In this document: positions 8,696 to 18,198 of the stretch, one piece after another
Layout of the letters: each line of letters opens with the position of its first letter
Numbering within the stretch: the stretch's first letter is position 1
Source: CAKOSP01 sp964369625
Lineage (GTDB): Bacteria; Bacillota_I; Bacilli_A; RF39; UBA660
DNA length: 43,653 nucleotides
Assembly (NCBI GenBank): GCA_964369625.1
Contig: CAYJFC010000010.1
Location: 1-43,653, forward strand
Direction of reading: 5' to 3'
Notes under the pieces: generated by a model
What the model was told of the DNA's origin: nothing
Seen by the model: the letters and a program-made list of their open reading frames with translations, nothing else
Database searches by the model: none
Translations under genes and position numbers: made by a program

Positions 8696-9324
8696 AATAT
8701 GCCTCCTAATATTACTAAGATAACACTAATAGAGTTGTGTAGTGCATGAAAAATAATTGGTGTAAAAATATTATTAGTTTTTTCATACATGTAAGCAAAG
8801 TAAAATCCTAAAATACCATATGGAATAATAAATAACAAATTATCACTAGCTACATGAAGATAACCAAATATTAATCCGCTTATAACAGAATATAAATAAA
8901 TATTGTTAAAGTGTTTCTTTAAATTAAGTCTAAAGCATATTTCTTCACAAAATGGAGCAAAAATGCACATATATATAAATGAAATAATTGGTATAGTATT
9001 AATTAAACTTCTATTAGCTTCTTCGTTTTCTGCAATAGTATTAAAAAGTGTTATTAATAAATTATTACATGCTATCATTAGTAGAAATGCAATAAACCAG
9101 TATTTAAAACCAGTTTTAAATTTTTTAAAATTAAACGATTTAAAATCAGTAATTATTTTTTTTCTAAATATAATAAATAAAGTAGTAGAGGATAGTAAAC
9201 CGGTTATAATTAAACTATAATATCCTAACCCCTCTAATGAAAGTATATAAATCAAGAATGGACTTATTATTACATATGCAATTAAAATAAAAAAACTAAG
9301 TGCAATAGATAATGTTTTTTTCAT
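8692..9324 (-). CDS. CPBP family intramembrane protease (CAAX-like)
   Basis: A multi-span membrane protein of 210 aa. The glutamate motif EEICFR (E127, E128, R132), FGYLH with H157, and the last motif FHALHN with H193 and N197 are the catalytic set of CPBP/Abi metalloproteases, which cleave within the membrane or act as immunity or stress proteins. At least six hydrophobic helices are visible. It is divergent from the gene at 9477, with about 150 nt between starts, and its stop overlaps the start of the phosphoesterase gene. Confidence 0.87.
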   Translation of the reverse strand: MKKTLSIALSFFILIAYVIISPFLIYILSLEGLGYYSLIITGLLSSTTLFIIFRKKIITDFKSFNFKKFKTGFKYWFIAFLLMIACNNLLITLFNTIAENEEANRSLINTIPIISFIYMCIFAPFCEEICFRLNLKKHFNNIYLYSVISGLIFGYLHVASDNLLFIIPYGILGFYFAYMYEKTNNIFTPIIFHALHNSISVILVILGGIL

Positions 9325-9407
9325 ATATAACCTCTTTAAAATAATATATCATAATTTAGTGCAAAGAACAATTTATATGAAGTATTTAAAGTTATTTTAC
9401 AATAAAA

Positions 9408-9441
9408 TTGAGTTGTATTTAACTTTTTAATATGTTAAAAT
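9408..9441 (+). promoter_or_regulatory. Candidate promoter(s) of the Tad-like cluster
   Basis: Two overlapping possibilities: TTGAGT (9408) - 17 nt - TATGTT (9431-9436), and TTGTAT (9413) - 17 nt - TAAAAT (9436-9441). A purine-rich ribosome site (AGAGAGGG) follows before ATG 9477. Confidence 0.55.
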
Positions 9442-9476
9442 AAAAGGGAATAGGAAAGAGAGGGAAAATTACAAAA

Positions 9477-10208
9477 ATGAAAAAAACAATTATATTATTA
9501 ACTATGTTATTAATACCAACTATAGTTAGTGCTCAGTGTTCAACTGAAGAAACTGTAGCGCTTAAAGATGGTATTAATTTAATATCGGTTGATTTTGTGC
9601 AAGAAACTATTGAGGTTGAAATTAAAGAATCTGACATTCAAATATGGGATGAAAATTCTGTTTTGACTGGAATGGTAGAAGAACTTGAAATTTTGAAAGT
9701 AAATATTCTTAATTTAACTGAAGATTATTATATTGTTATAACTAACACTTCAACTGGTGAAGAAAAAATAGTTAATTATAGTGATACTAATGCAGGGTCT
9801 TATAATTATACAGTTGAAAATAATACCAATGTTAATCAATATACATATAAAATATTTTCATCTGGGAATACTGGTTGTCCGGATGAAGAAGTAGGTGTTA
9901 AATATTTAACTGTTCCTAAACAGAATGTATATCATTATTATACGGTATGTGAAAATTATCCGGAAGAAGATATTTGTCAAAAATATGTGACATTCGACGA
10001 TTTAGATGAAGAAACTTTTTTTGAAAAAATTAATGCTTTAGAAGAAGAAAAAGAAGATACTTCAAAGGAAGATGATAAAGCTACAGAAAATAGTTTTTTA
10101 AATTTTTTAAATGAATATAAAGTAATACTTATTATAGTAGGAGGGGTTCTACTAGTAGGAACAGTTATAACTGTTTTAGTGGTGCGAAATAAAAGGAGAC
10201 AATTATAA
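9477..10208 (+). CDS. Exported, C-terminally anchored protein of the Tad-like cluster
   Basis: Family not recognised. The signal peptide MKKTIILLTMLLIPTIVSA would be cut before QCSTEE. An extracellular domain of about 180 residues with few cysteines follows, then an acidic Glu/Asp/Lys linker, a membrane span at about residues 212-236 and a short basic tail NKRRQL. This is the layout of a wall-side membrane-anchored protein. The stop codon overlaps the ATG of the next, much larger exported protein by one base, so the two are coupled and probably work together on the outer face of the machine encoded downstream. Confidence 0.78.
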   Translation: MKKTIILLTMLLIPTIVSAQCSTEETVALKDGINLISVDFVQETIEVEIKESDIQIWDENSVLTGMVEELEILKVNILNLTEDYYIVITNTSTGEEKIVNYSDTNAGSYNYTVENNTNVNQYTYKIFSSGNTGCPDEEVGVKYLTVPKQNVYHYYTVCENYPEEDICQKYVTFDDLDEETFFEKINALEEEKEDTSKEDDKATENSFLNFLNEYKVILIIVGGVLLVGTVITVLVVRNKRRQL

Positions 10209-13099
10209 TGAAAAATATTAAATATTTATTATTAACTCTTGCGTTAATAATTATACCTACTATTTCGGTTAATGCACTTACTATGGGAAAATATGACGCA
10301 ACACAAAGAGCGCGATTTGCTTCAAGTCAAAATTACTATATAAAATTAGATACGTATGGTGCATTAGTTAACGCTGAAGAAAATATAATGGGTCTAGATC
10401 ATTCATATATTTATTTAATGTACTGTATGGATCCAGCCTTGTATTCACCAACAGCATCAGGATATACTATTCAAAAACTTGCTGATATGTCATCTTATGA
10501 ATATTTATATAACGTAGGTTTAACTGCAATTTTTGAAAATGGTTATTATAATAACTGGATTCCAGGAACAGCTTCTGAAAATAGAGATAGACAAGTTATT
10601 GAAGAGTTAGCTAGTGCATCTTATTTTGATCAATATTCAGTAACAAAATTTGCTATTCAGCCATTTATTCATAGTGTATACCCAAGTTATCAAAGAAGTA
10701 GTGCTTCAGGATTAGTTGCTTATGGTTGGGATGTATATAGAACTAGTGCCATCGGACAAGCTGTTACATGGAATAGAACTGCAACAGGAGAAGCTAAAGA
10801 AGCAATTGATTATTTAATAGCAGAAGATGCAAAACATAATTATGCATATCAAATAAGTACAACTTCTGGTTACTATCCTTATGGATCTTATACTAACCAA
10901 ACATATCTTGGAGTAGCTCAAGGTTTGTATTATGATGCTTTAATAGCTATGGCTGACGCCCTTAAAAATGGAGTTGGTTCATCAAATGATGCTATTAAAG
11001 GAAGTTTTTTAACTAGTGCAGCAACTGAAGAGCCTATAGAAGAAAATGGTTTAGTTGGAAAAAAATTCACATATGAATTAACTGCTGTCGAACTTGTTGA
11101 CGGAAATATGACTAATTTTTCAGTAGCTGGTGTATCTGGTAATAATTATACAATTAGTGAGCCAACTTTTGAAATTGATGGTAATGTAATAAATAAAGAA
11201 CAATTATATAGCACTACACTAAATAGTGGAGACAAATTAAAAGTTTCATTTAATGTTATGCTTACAAAAGAAAATATTGTTGAAGAAATAAAATATCAAG
11301 TAAAATATTCCTTTGAAGACGGAACTGTTAGTTCAAGCGGAACTGTTTTATATGCTAGTAGTAGTTCTTATTCAAGACAAAGATTTTTGGGATATTCACC
11401 TGGAAATAAAGCAAATGTTGGTAATGGAACAATTACAAATGATATAGAACTTAGTTCTGTTGATTGTACAGCAGAATTTACAGACAATGTTACTTGCGAA
11501 GAACCAGGAGCAATGCCTGAAACAGCAGGTACAATTACTGAATCAGATAATATTAAACATTGTGTTATTTCTGATTTTGGAGATACGACTAATACATCAA
11601 GTCATTTAAGTCAGTCATGTGCTACTTATAATGATGATTTAAAAGAGGCAATTGAAAGTCCTTATTGTAATGTATATTGTAAAGAAGATTATGCAACATT
11701 TAAATTACCAGGTATTGTAGATGGTAAGTCTGGTAGATATTTCCAAGTAGGAATGGAAATTAGCGCTACTCAGTCTTGTTATACTGATGAAATAAATATA
11801 GAGCAATTTGATCAAGATGTACAAACAGCAATAGATTCATCTACAAATGTAACTGATGCTAATGCAAAAATTGCAGCACTTGCAGAAGATTTAAATGCAT
11901 GTAGTATTTGGTCTACATCAGGTGTTGAAATACCAGAAATAGAATATACTTATGAATCAGAATACATGGACTTAGTTGGTAATGATAATAAAATGACAGG
12001 TACAAAAGATAATAGTGGAGCAAAAGTAACATACTGTACTGGTGACATAACTGATGAATACGGTTGTGTAAATGGAAATGCATCAAATGAAAAAACACCT
12101 TCGAAATCTATAAGTACAGCATATGGAACAGTAACTGTTCCAGAAGTATCAGCAGTAAGATACTATAGTTATTCAATTAATTCTAATATTAATATGATTA
12201 CTCCTAGAAACTTTTATATAAGTGTACCATCAGGAGATGTGTCATATGGCAAACCAGAAGGAGAGTCAAACCAAGTAGATGGCTTACCACTTGAGTTTAA
12301 TCTAACTACAGGATTATATGATTATTCATTTAAAATAGTTTCATTAGGAACAAATTTTAGTACTTGTGATACGGGTAGAACATATAACGAAGATGATAAA
12401 ATTGACTCAGTAATTGAGGAAGTAGAAGAGGAAACAGGAGAAAAATTTGACTTAGGGTCAGAATATGTATGTCAAGCAAAAATAAACTGCGTAGATTGTG
12501 ATTTTGATATTGAAGGAGAATTAATACCTAAACCTAATCCATGTCCCGATTGTTTATTTGAAATAGGAGATATATTTTTCAGAACTTACAGTGCTAATAG
12601 TTTAGATCAATTTAATCCAAATGACCGTGATTTAGGATATAACTGGAGTTATGATTTTGATATAACAGATGAATATGGATTTGTAACTGAAAAAGCTAAA
12701 GCTACACTAGGTCTTGATAATAATGGTAATGTTCAAGATGGTGTTGGAATAATTGGAATGGGTAATGATGCATATGCGGGAGAACCTATAGCAACAATTA
12801 ATTTAACAGGAGATGTTGCTAGTTATTTAAGAGATTACAATGATGAAAACGATTATACTATTCAAGAAGTTGAATGTTATGATTATACTGGTGATGATGG
12901 TAAAGTATATGAAAATGTGTTCTGCTACAGTACTACACTTGATGATTTAGCTGAAGCGTTCCCTGAAGAAGTAACATTTAATAATCGTCCAACTGCAAGC
13001 GAACGTAATAATAATAATGCGTTAAGTTATTTTACTCCATTTGATGCAGGAATGCCTGTACCAACACCAACATCAGTTGGTGGACCTGCATGGAAGTAA
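10208..13099 (+). CDS. Large secreted surface protein, 963 aa
   Basis: Starts with a signal peptide (MKNIKYLLLTLALIIIPTIS, cleavage near VNA). The N-terminal part has YCMDPALYSP near residue 73 and AIQPFIHSVYP near residue 153, vaguely like the thioester (TQXA) adhesion domains of Gram-positive surface proteins. The Thr-Gln pair is not present, so a thioester is not supported. The middle (about residues 415-590) and the segment near 760-800 are cysteine-rich with CVDCDF and CPDCLF pairs. No LPxTG, no terminal membrane helix; it ends in a Pro/Thr/Gly tail. It may be a pilus tip or adhesin-like subunit of the Tad-like system. It is translated together with the preceding anchored protein. Confidence 0.75.
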   Translation: MKNIKYLLLTLALIIIPTISVNALTMGKYDATQRARFASSQNYYIKLDTYGALVNAEENIMGLDHSYIYLMYCMDPALYSPTASGYTIQKLADMSSYEYLYNVGLTAIFENGYYNNWIPGTASENRDRQVIEELASASYFDQYSVTKFAIQPFIHSVYPSYQRSSASGLVAYGWDVYRTSAIGQAVTWNRTATGEAKEAIDYLIAEDAKHNYAYQISTTSGYYPYGSYTNQTYLGVAQGLYYDALIAMADALKNGVGSSNDAIKGSFLTSAATEEPIEENGLVGKKFTYELTAVELVDGNMTNFSVAGVSGNNYTISEPTFEIDGNVINKEQLYSTTLNSGDKLKVSFNVMLTKENIVEEIKYQVKYSFEDGTVSSSGTVLYASSSSYSRQRFLGYSPGNKANVGNGTITNDIELSSVDCTAEFTDNVTCEEPGAMPETAGTITESDNIKHCVISDFGDTTNTSSHLSQSCATYNDDLKEAIESPYCNVYCKEDYATFKLPGIVDGKSGRYFQVGMEISATQSCYTDEINIEQFDQDVQTAIDSSTNVTDANAKIAALAEDLNACSIWSTSGVEIPEIEYTYESEYMDLVGNDNKMTGTKDNSGAKVTYCTGDITDEYGCVNGNASNEKTPSKSISTAYGTVTVPEVSAVRYYSYSINSNINMITPRNFYISVPSGDVSYGKPEGESNQVDGLPLEFNLTTGLYDYSFKIVSLGTNFSTCDTGRTYNEDDKIDSVIEEVEEETGEKFDLGSEYVCQAKINCVDCDFDIEGELIPKPNPCPDCLFEIGDIFFRTYSANSLDQFNPNDRDLGYNWSYDFDITDEYGFVTEKAKATLGLDNNGNVQDGVGIIGMGNDAYAGEPIATINLTGDVASYLRDYNDENDYTIQEVECYDYTGDDGKVYENVFCYSTTLDDLAEAFPEEVTFNNRPTASERNNNNALSYFTPFDAGMPVPTPTSVGGPAWK

Positions 13100-13116
13100 G
13101 AAGGGAGAAATAAAAT

Positions 13117-13524
13117 ATGAAAAGTGCTTATTGGGGATACTGGTTAGTAATCTTAGGTGTATTTATAGTTGTAGTTATGTTACTTGTGCAAAATTTAACA
13201 ACTGGTAATACTCAAAGTTATACATTGATAAAAGAAATTTCTGAAGCTGCTATGGTAGAATCTGTTGATTATGCTTACTATAGCAGTTACGGAGAACTTA
13301 AAATAAATAAAGAAACATTTATGCTTGCTTTTGCTAGAAGATTATCAGAAGCAACAAATAATTCTACTGATTATAAAATAGAATTTTATGAAATATATGA
13401 AGCGCCTCCTAAAATTAGTGTAAAGGTTTCAAGTAAATCTGATACATTTAATGTAGCGGGCGATTCAACTACTTTTGATATTGTTGATCAAGTTGATGCA
13501 ATTATCGAAGGTAATACTCATTAA
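13117..13524 (+). CDS. DUF5411-like pseudopilin/TadE-type protein, 135 aa
   Basis: One N-terminal membrane span (about residues 7-26, WGYWLVILGVFIVVVMLLV) and an external domain of about 110 residues. The layout is that of TadE/pseudopilin-like minor subunits, and the sequence resembles the DUF5411 proteins found beside CpaB in Bacillota Tad-like clusters. The name is from memory and is not certain. It follows the large surface protein by 17 nt with AGAAGGGAG upstream and lies just before the CpaB gene, in the same transcript. Confidence 0.65.
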   Translation: MKSAYWGYWLVILGVFIVVVMLLVQNLTTGNTQSYTLIKEISEAAMVESVDYAYYSSYGELKINKETFMLAFARRLSEATNNSTDYKIEFYEIYEAPPKISVKVSSKSDTFNVAGDSTTFDIVDQVDAIIEGNTH

Positions 13525-13542
13525 TGAAGGAGGAATAAAAAG

Positions 13543-14316
13543 GTGAAAGTATCAAATGGTGGAGTGGTAAAAAGATTTTTTACTAATAAAAACACAGTTA
13601 CTATTATTGGTGTAATAGTAGGAGTACTTGTATTATGGTTTTTCTATAATATGAGAATAAACGATGCAATTACTCCGATTGTTGTTCCTTATGCTAAAGA
13701 AGAAATTGGAGCAACTGAAGAAATTATAAAAGAAAATATTGGATATGTAGAAGTAAATAGTGACTTTTTACAAACAGCTCAAATATTGCAAGCTGATTCA
13801 CAAGTAATTGGCAAATATATTACTACTGGAACATCTATTCCAGCTGGAGGTTTATTTTATGCCTCTCAAGTAGTAGAAAAAGAACAATTACCAAATGCAG
13901 TATTCGATGATATTCCAGAAAATTATACATTATTTTCTTTAAGAGTTGATAATAATTCAACGTATGGTAACTCTATATATCCAGGAGATAGAATAGATTT
14001 ATACATAAAAGCTAATGATGATACAAATACAGTTATGTTTGGTAAATTTGTAGAAAGTATAGAAGTTTTAGCAGTTAGAGACTCATCTCAAAATGATGTT
14101 TTTGACTCTACAACTACTGGACAATCTGCTGTATTATTATTTGCTGTTGAAGATGAAATGTTTCATTTGTTAACTCAAGCAACATTTATTAGTGGACTTG
14201 AAATTATACCTGTTCCACGTAATAAAGAATATACAACAGATGCTGGAACAACAGAAGTTAAAAGTGAGTATATAAGACAATTTATACTTTCAAAAACAAC
14301 AACTGTTAGTCAATAA
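13543..14316 (+). CDS. cpaB: CpaB/RcpC-like SAF-domain protein
   Basis: GTG start with AAGGAGG upstream. A cytoplasmic basic tail and a membrane span (residues 19-37) are followed by an external SAF domain: the DSQVIGKYITTGTSIPAGGLFYA segment (shown here in parts: VIGKYIT and IPAGGLFY) and then YPGDRIDLYIK. This is the typical CpaB arrangement. In Gram-negative Tad systems CpaB works with the secretin; this organism has no outer membrane, so here it probably organises the pilus path through the wall. It lies directly upstream of the motor ATPase gene. Confidence 0.82.
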   Translation: MKVSNGGVVKRFFTNKNTVTIIGVIVGVLVLWFFYNMRINDAITPIVVPYAKEEIGATEEIIKENIGYVEVNSDFLQTAQILQADSQVIGKYITTGTSIPAGGLFYASQVVEKEQLPNAVFDDIPENYTLFSLRVDNNSTYGNSIYPGDRIDLYIKANDDTNTVMFGKFVESIEVLAVRDSSQNDVFDSTTTGQSAVLLFAVEDEMFHLLTQATFISGLEIIPVPRNKEYTTDAGTTEVKSEYIRQFILSKTTTVSQ

Positions 14317-14345
14317 TAAAAAGAATAAAAAAGGTGGTGTTAAAA

Positions 14346-15434
14346 GTGAATGATACAATTTTTTCACAATTGGATTTTGGACCGTTAAAGGAATTTTTAG
14401 AAGATGAAAATGTAACAGACATTTCATACACCAATGGCGGACAAATATGGTTAAAAACATTAGATAAAGGTGTTTATAAAATAGAAAGAGATGGTATTAA
14501 TAACGCTCTACTAGAAAAACTAGCTTTTCAGTGTTCAAACGTTATGGGTACAACATTTAATATGGCGCACCCTTTTTTAGACGCTGAAAGTTCTGAACTT
14601 CGTCTTAACTTTGTTCATGAGTCAGTAGCATCTAATGGAATTGCGTGTACTATACGTAAAACTCCAGCTAAAATTAGACTTAATAAAGAAAAATTACTTG
14701 ATGAAAAATATGTTACAGAAGAACTTCATAATTTTTTGTTAACATGTGTAGAAGGTCACTGTAATATAATAGTAAGTGGAGAAACAGGATCTGGTAAAAC
14801 TGAACTTGTAAAATACTTAGCTTCACATACAAAAGAAAATGAAAAAATAATAACAATAGAAGACACATTAGAACTTCATTTAGATAAAATATTTCCACAT
14901 AGAGATATTATAGCTATGAAAACTAATAATATAGCTTCATACTCTGATGTACTTGTTACATGTATGCGACAAAATCCAAGATGGATTTTATTATCAGAAG
15001 TAAGAACAGCGGAAGCTGTTACTGCAGTACGTAACTCAATATCATCAGGGCACAACATTATTTCCACAATACATTCTGATAGTGCTAAAAATGTACCAAT
15101 GCGTTTATATAGTTTATTAGAAAGTAATGTTGATATTGATCAATTTTTAAAATCAATGCATAGATATATTCAATTATCTATTCATGTTAAGGGATATTTA
15201 AGTAAAGAACTTGGTAGATTTCAAAGGGAAATAGTAGAAGTTACAGAGTTTTTTGTTGATGAAAATAATGAAGCAAATTATAGTACAATATTTAAAAAAG
15301 GATTAGATGGGAAATTAGCAATTAAAAATCCATCTAATTATTTAAGAAATTATTTAGGTTCACAAGGAGTTACACTTCCTGAAAATGTATTTGTAACTAC
15401 TAGTGAAGCGCAACCTTTTGTTGAAGCTTTATAA
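14346..15434 (+). CDS. cpaF: CpaF/TadA-type secretion ATPase
   Basis: The cytoplasmic hexameric motor of Tad/Flp pilus assembly. Start chosen at GTG 14346 because AAGGTGG lies eight bases upstream; earlier GTG codons at 14334 and 14337 sit inside that ribosome site. Length is 362 aa, compact for the family (no long N-terminal extension). Walker A GETGSGKT with K151, the Asp box with IEDTLEL, a Walker B region RWILLSEVRTAEA (the usual G-E-V-R-G/D is S-E-V-R-T), and the His box STIHSDSAKN are all present. It lies upstream of TadB and TadC genes in one operon. Confidence 0.93.
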   Translation: MNDTIFSQLDFGPLKEFLEDENVTDISYTNGGQIWLKTLDKGVYKIERDGINNALLEKLAFQCSNVMGTTFNMAHPFLDAESSELRLNFVHESVASNGIACTIRKTPAKIRLNKEKLLDEKYVTEELHNFLLTCVEGHCNIIVSGETGSGKTELVKYLASHTKENEKIITIEDTLELHLDKIFPHRDIIAMKTNNIASYSDVLVTCMRQNPRWILLSEVRTAEAVTAVRNSISSGHNIISTIHSDSAKNVPMRLYSLLESNVDIDQFLKSMHRYIQLSIHVKGYLSKELGRFQREIVEVTEFFVDENNEANYSTIFKKGLDGKLAIKNPSNYLRNYLGSQGVTLPENVFVTTSEAQPFVEAL

Positions 15435-15445
15435 GGAGGATTTTT

Positions 15446-16351
15446 ATGGGAACTGAAATTGAATTTTTAATTGTAATAGCAATTTTGATTTTTATTATTA
15501 TATATCGTATGAATCCTGGGGAAAATGCATATAAGTTTTTTGTAGGTAAAGTATCTACTGTATATGATAAATATGCGCCATATAGTTATAAAGTAGTAAG
15601 AACTAAAATGAAAGAACTAGGTCAAGAGTATACTGTTAAACAATATACTTCTCAAATAATAATTTTTGCAGCTGTTGCAGGAGGAATATCGTTTTTTTAC
15701 TTTTATAGCATTATATGGGCTATGATATATGCAGGCCTTGCTATTGCATTTGTTCCATTTTTATCTTATATGAGAACAAAAAGATTATATAGTGAATATA
15801 TATTTGAGCAAATACAAATTTATACAACAAATGTTATTATGGAATTTAATACAACTCAAAGTTTTGTAAAAGCTTTAGAAGGTGTTAGGGACTCTGGTAT
15901 ACTTGAAGATCCAGTTTTAACTGATGTAAAAAAAATGATTGATATGTCTTACGAAAATGGAACAATTGATGAGTCAATTATATATTTTAATTCCAAGTAT
16001 CCGTTTTATATGGTAAAAAATATGAATCAATTATTTTTACAAATTACTAAAGAAGGTGCTAGAGATTCTGGTCAAGCTTTAGAAAATATGGCTATGGATA
16101 TAGATGCTTTAGTAGAAGGAGTTTACCGTGATCAAATGGATCGTAAACAATTTCACTCTAAATTTATTAGATTTGGTTTAGTTCTTTTTGCTTTAGTAAT
16201 AGCTCTTCAATATATGCTTGGTGTGGATAATTATTTAGAAATGCTTGAAATATGGTATGTTCAAATAATACTTCATTTTATAATCATTATAAATGCTTAT
16301 TTCCTTGTAACAGGAGAAAGATACTATAATGAAAATGTGGGGGTAGAGTAA
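15446..16351 (+). CDS. tadB: TadB-like inner-membrane platform protein
   Basis: T2SSF/GspF-fold membrane protein, 301 aa. One N-terminal span, a pair of spans at about residues 70-105, a cytoplasmic helical bundle (with TTNVIMEFNTTQSFVKALE), and two C-terminal spans (about residues 245-290). This is the TadB layout. GGAGG precedes the ATG. TadB and TadC form the platform that the CpaF ATPase turns or pushes. The next gene begins two bases after the stop. Confidence 0.82.
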   Translation: MGTEIEFLIVIAILIFIIIYRMNPGENAYKFFVGKVSTVYDKYAPYSYKVVRTKMKELGQEYTVKQYTSQIIIFAAVAGGISFFYFYSIIWAMIYAGLAIAFVPFLSYMRTKRLYSEYIFEQIQIYTTNVIMEFNTTQSFVKALEGVRDSGILEDPVLTDVKKMIDMSYENGTIDESIIYFNSKYPFYMVKNMNQLFLQITKEGARDSGQALENMAMDIDALVEGVYRDQMDRKQFHSKFIRFGLVLFALVIALQYMLGVDNYLEMLEIWYVQIILHFIIIINAYFLVTGERYYNENVGVE

Positions 16352-16352
16352 T

Positions 16353-17141
16353 ATGCAAATAGAAATATTAATTATTGCAGTTATTATCTTCATAGTGATG
16401 ACTGTATCAGGTCAAATTAGTATAGCAAGATTAGTTGCTGATAATGAAATAATTTTTAGAAAATTAAAAGAAGAAGATTGGGATTTTTATGTAAGAGCTA
16501 GATTTGGTGATAGTATAAACCCCAATGTACTTTTTAATAAAAGAATTAGAAATGGTTTATTAACATTAGTACTTTTATTAATATTATTTTTAGCAGATTT
16601 AAATAGTATTAGTGTACTTATTTCAATTGTTGCGGCATATTTAATATTTAAGTATACTTATATGCAAATGAAAAGTTTTTATAAAAAAAATATTCATCAT
16701 ATTGATTCAATGCTGCCACATTATTTAAAAAGTATTGAAATATTAATCCAGCACTATACAGTGCCTGTGGCTTTAGGAAAATCAATAAGTGACGCTCCAG
16801 AAATCTTTAAACCAGGATTGCAAGAGCTTATAAATGATATAAACAAAGGTGATGACTCAATAGAACCTTATATGTCATTTGCAAAAAAATATCCAGTTAG
16901 AGATTCTATGAGAATGATGAGACTATTATATCGTTTATCACTTGGTAGACAAGAAAGAAAACAAGAACAGTTAGTAACGTTTTCAAAATCGATTTCATCA
17001 CTTCAACAAAAAGCTAGAGAAACTAGATATAAAAATCGTTTGGATAAGATGGAAGGTAAAACTATGTCCATGCTTATTGGAACAGGTTTAGGAGTAATGG
17101 TTTTACTAATATTAGCAGTTTTACAAATGATGAACTTATAG
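16353..17141 (+). CDS. tadC: TadC-like inner-membrane platform protein
   Basis: 262 aa with spans near residues 3-22, 68-100 and the C-terminal 238-260. Between them is a T2SSF-type helical bundle (MLPHYLKSIEILIQHY and later arginine-rich stretch RKQEQLVTFSKSISSLQQKAR). Its position straight after tadB and its topology identify it as the second platform subunit. The operon seems to break after it: a strong promoter lies in the 83-nt gap before the pilin-like genes. Confidence 0.8.
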   Translation: MQIEILIIAVIIFIVMTVSGQISIARLVADNEIIFRKLKEEDWDFYVRARFGDSINPNVLFNKRIRNGLLTLVLLLILFLADLNSISVLISIVAAYLIFKYTYMQMKSFYKKNIHHIDSMLPHYLKSIEILIQHYTVPVALGKSISDAPEIFKPGLQELINDINKGDDSIEPYMSFAKKYPVRDSMRMMRLLYRLSLGRQERKQEQLVTFSKSISSLQQKARETRYKNRLDKMEGKTMSMLIGTGLGVMVLLILAVLQMMNL

Positions 17142-17164
17142 TTTACACAAAAAAAGTAAAAAAG

Positions 17165-17193
17165 TTGATATTTATAAAAATATTAGATATAAT
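17165..17193 (+). promoter_or_regulatory. Internal promoter for the pilin-like genes
   Basis: TTGATA (17165-17170), 17-nt spacer, TATAAT (17188-17193), then AGAGGAGG before ATG 17225. A strong separate promoter fits the high subunit demand of a pilus. Confidence 0.75.
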
Positions 17194-17224
17194 ATAATTA
17201 ATAAAATAGAGGAGGAATTTAATA

Positions 17225-17467
17225 ATGAAAGAAGCAACAGGAGAATTAAATATGACAGTTATTACAGTTGTAGCAATAGCAGCTGTAGCAGCATTTTTTG
17301 TGGCATTTATATGGCCAGCAATTGAAAATAACTTAACAAATACAACAAAATGTAATGCTGCATCAAATTGTGTAATTACTGGAGATGTAAAGACTTGCGA
17401 CTATATAAAAGAGGATAAATCAATTGAAAAAATAACATGTCCTTTATCAGAAGCTGATAAAAATTAA
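17225..17467 (+). CDS. Pilin-like small membrane protein 1 (MKEATG leader)
   Basis: 80 aa: a six-residue start MKEATG, then ELNMTVITVVAIAAVAAFF, a hydrophobic helix, then a short cysteine-containing external tail (four Cys in about 45 residues). The short leader ending in Gly before Glu and a long hydrophobic helix is what a Flp/type IVb pilin would show, although the family pattern is not exact. It shares MKEATGELN and the WP..I.NN segment after the helix with the next gene, so the two are paralogues. It is the likeliest major pilin because of the strong promoter and ribosome site just upstream. Confidence 0.75.
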   Translation: MKEATGELNMTVITVVAIAAVAAFFVAFIWPAIENNLTNTTKCNAASNCVITGDVKTCDYIKEDKSIEKITCPLSEADKN

Positions 17468-17481
17468 TTAGGAGATAATAT

Positions 17482-17718
17482 ATGAAAGAGGCGACAGGTG
17501 AGCTAAATGCAACAGTTGTAGTAGTAATTGCTGTAGGGCTATTTGCAGCCTTTTTTTTCAGTGTATTATGGCCAATAATTAATAATAATTTTGAACAAAG
17601 TTCAAATTGTGGTTCAGCAATATGTGAAAAATGCGAATCAGGAACATGTGATACAGTAGAGTGTTATATTAAAGGCAAAGAAAGTGAAGGAACATTTTCT
17701 TGTCCATATAAGGGGTGA
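17482..17718 (+). CDS. Pilin-like small membrane protein 2 (MKEATG leader)
   Basis: 78 aa and clearly a sister of the preceding gene: identical first nine residues (MKEATGELN), a hydrophobic helix, a WPIINNNF step, then a tail with seven cysteines including CEKCES. The tails differ while the leader and helix are kept, as expected if the leader and helix are read by shared machinery and the tail is exposed. RBS AGGAG before the ATG. Confidence 0.75.
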   Translation: MKEATGELNATVVVVIAVGLFAAFFFSVLWPIINNNFEQSSNCGSAICEKCESGTCDTVECYIKGKESEGTFSCPYKG

Positions 17719-17724
17719 TTTAGT

Positions 17725-18198
17725 TTGAAAGAAGCAATAGGTGGAGCCTTTTTATTCAACATTGTAATAGCTTTTATATTACTTTTTACGGGAATTATGA
17801 CTGTAACTATTAATAGAACTAAAGCCTTTAATGTTAAAGAAAATATAGTAGCTTCTATAGAAGATGCAGGTGGTATTGCTTATGAAGGAAGATTTTTACC
17901 TGAAGAGCTGATAGATATAATGGCCCAGTCTTCGTATAGAGCAGTTGGTGACTGTAGTATTATTGGTGATGATTATACTGGATACGATAGAAATGGACTA
18001 CTTAGTAGCAGTGAATCATCAATATGTATTAAACAAGTAAATGATCATGAAAATTCATTAGGCTCAGGTAAAGATAGTTTAACTTGTTATTATAGTATTG
18101 CACTTTTTTATAGACTTGAATTTCCAATGTTAAGAGAATTATTTCAATTTTCAATTATTGGTGAAACTAAGTTAGTAAGTGGGGCATGTGGTACATAG
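17725..18198 (+). CDS. Minor pilin/TadE-like protein (MKEAIG leader)
   Basis: TTG start with AAGGGGTGA upstream, 157 aa. It begins MKEAIGG and then a hydrophobic helix (about residues 8-28), followed by an external domain with paired cysteines (GDCSIIG, SSICIK, LTCYYS, GACGT). TadE-like in size and layout. It is followed without a gap by the next gene, which has the same start motif, so the two are likely minor subunits of one pseudopilus. The ALFYRLEFPMLRELFQFSI pattern near the C-terminus recurs in the next gene as LFYRFNLPVIGNIMVFQI. Confidence 0.72.
   Translation: MKEAIGGAFLFNIVIAFILLFTGIMTVTINRTKAFNVKENIVASIEDAGGIAYEGRFLPEELIDIMAQSSYRAVGDCSIIGDDYTGYDRNGLLSSSESSICIKQVNDHENSLGSGKDSLTCYYSIALFYRLEFPMLRELFQFSIIGETKLVSGACGT

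Noticed and set aside
10208..13099. Thioester (TQXA) adhesin domain in the large surface protein.
   Set aside because: Some flanking residues resemble it, but the Thr-Gln pair needed for the bond is absent, so it is noted only as a weak resemblance.
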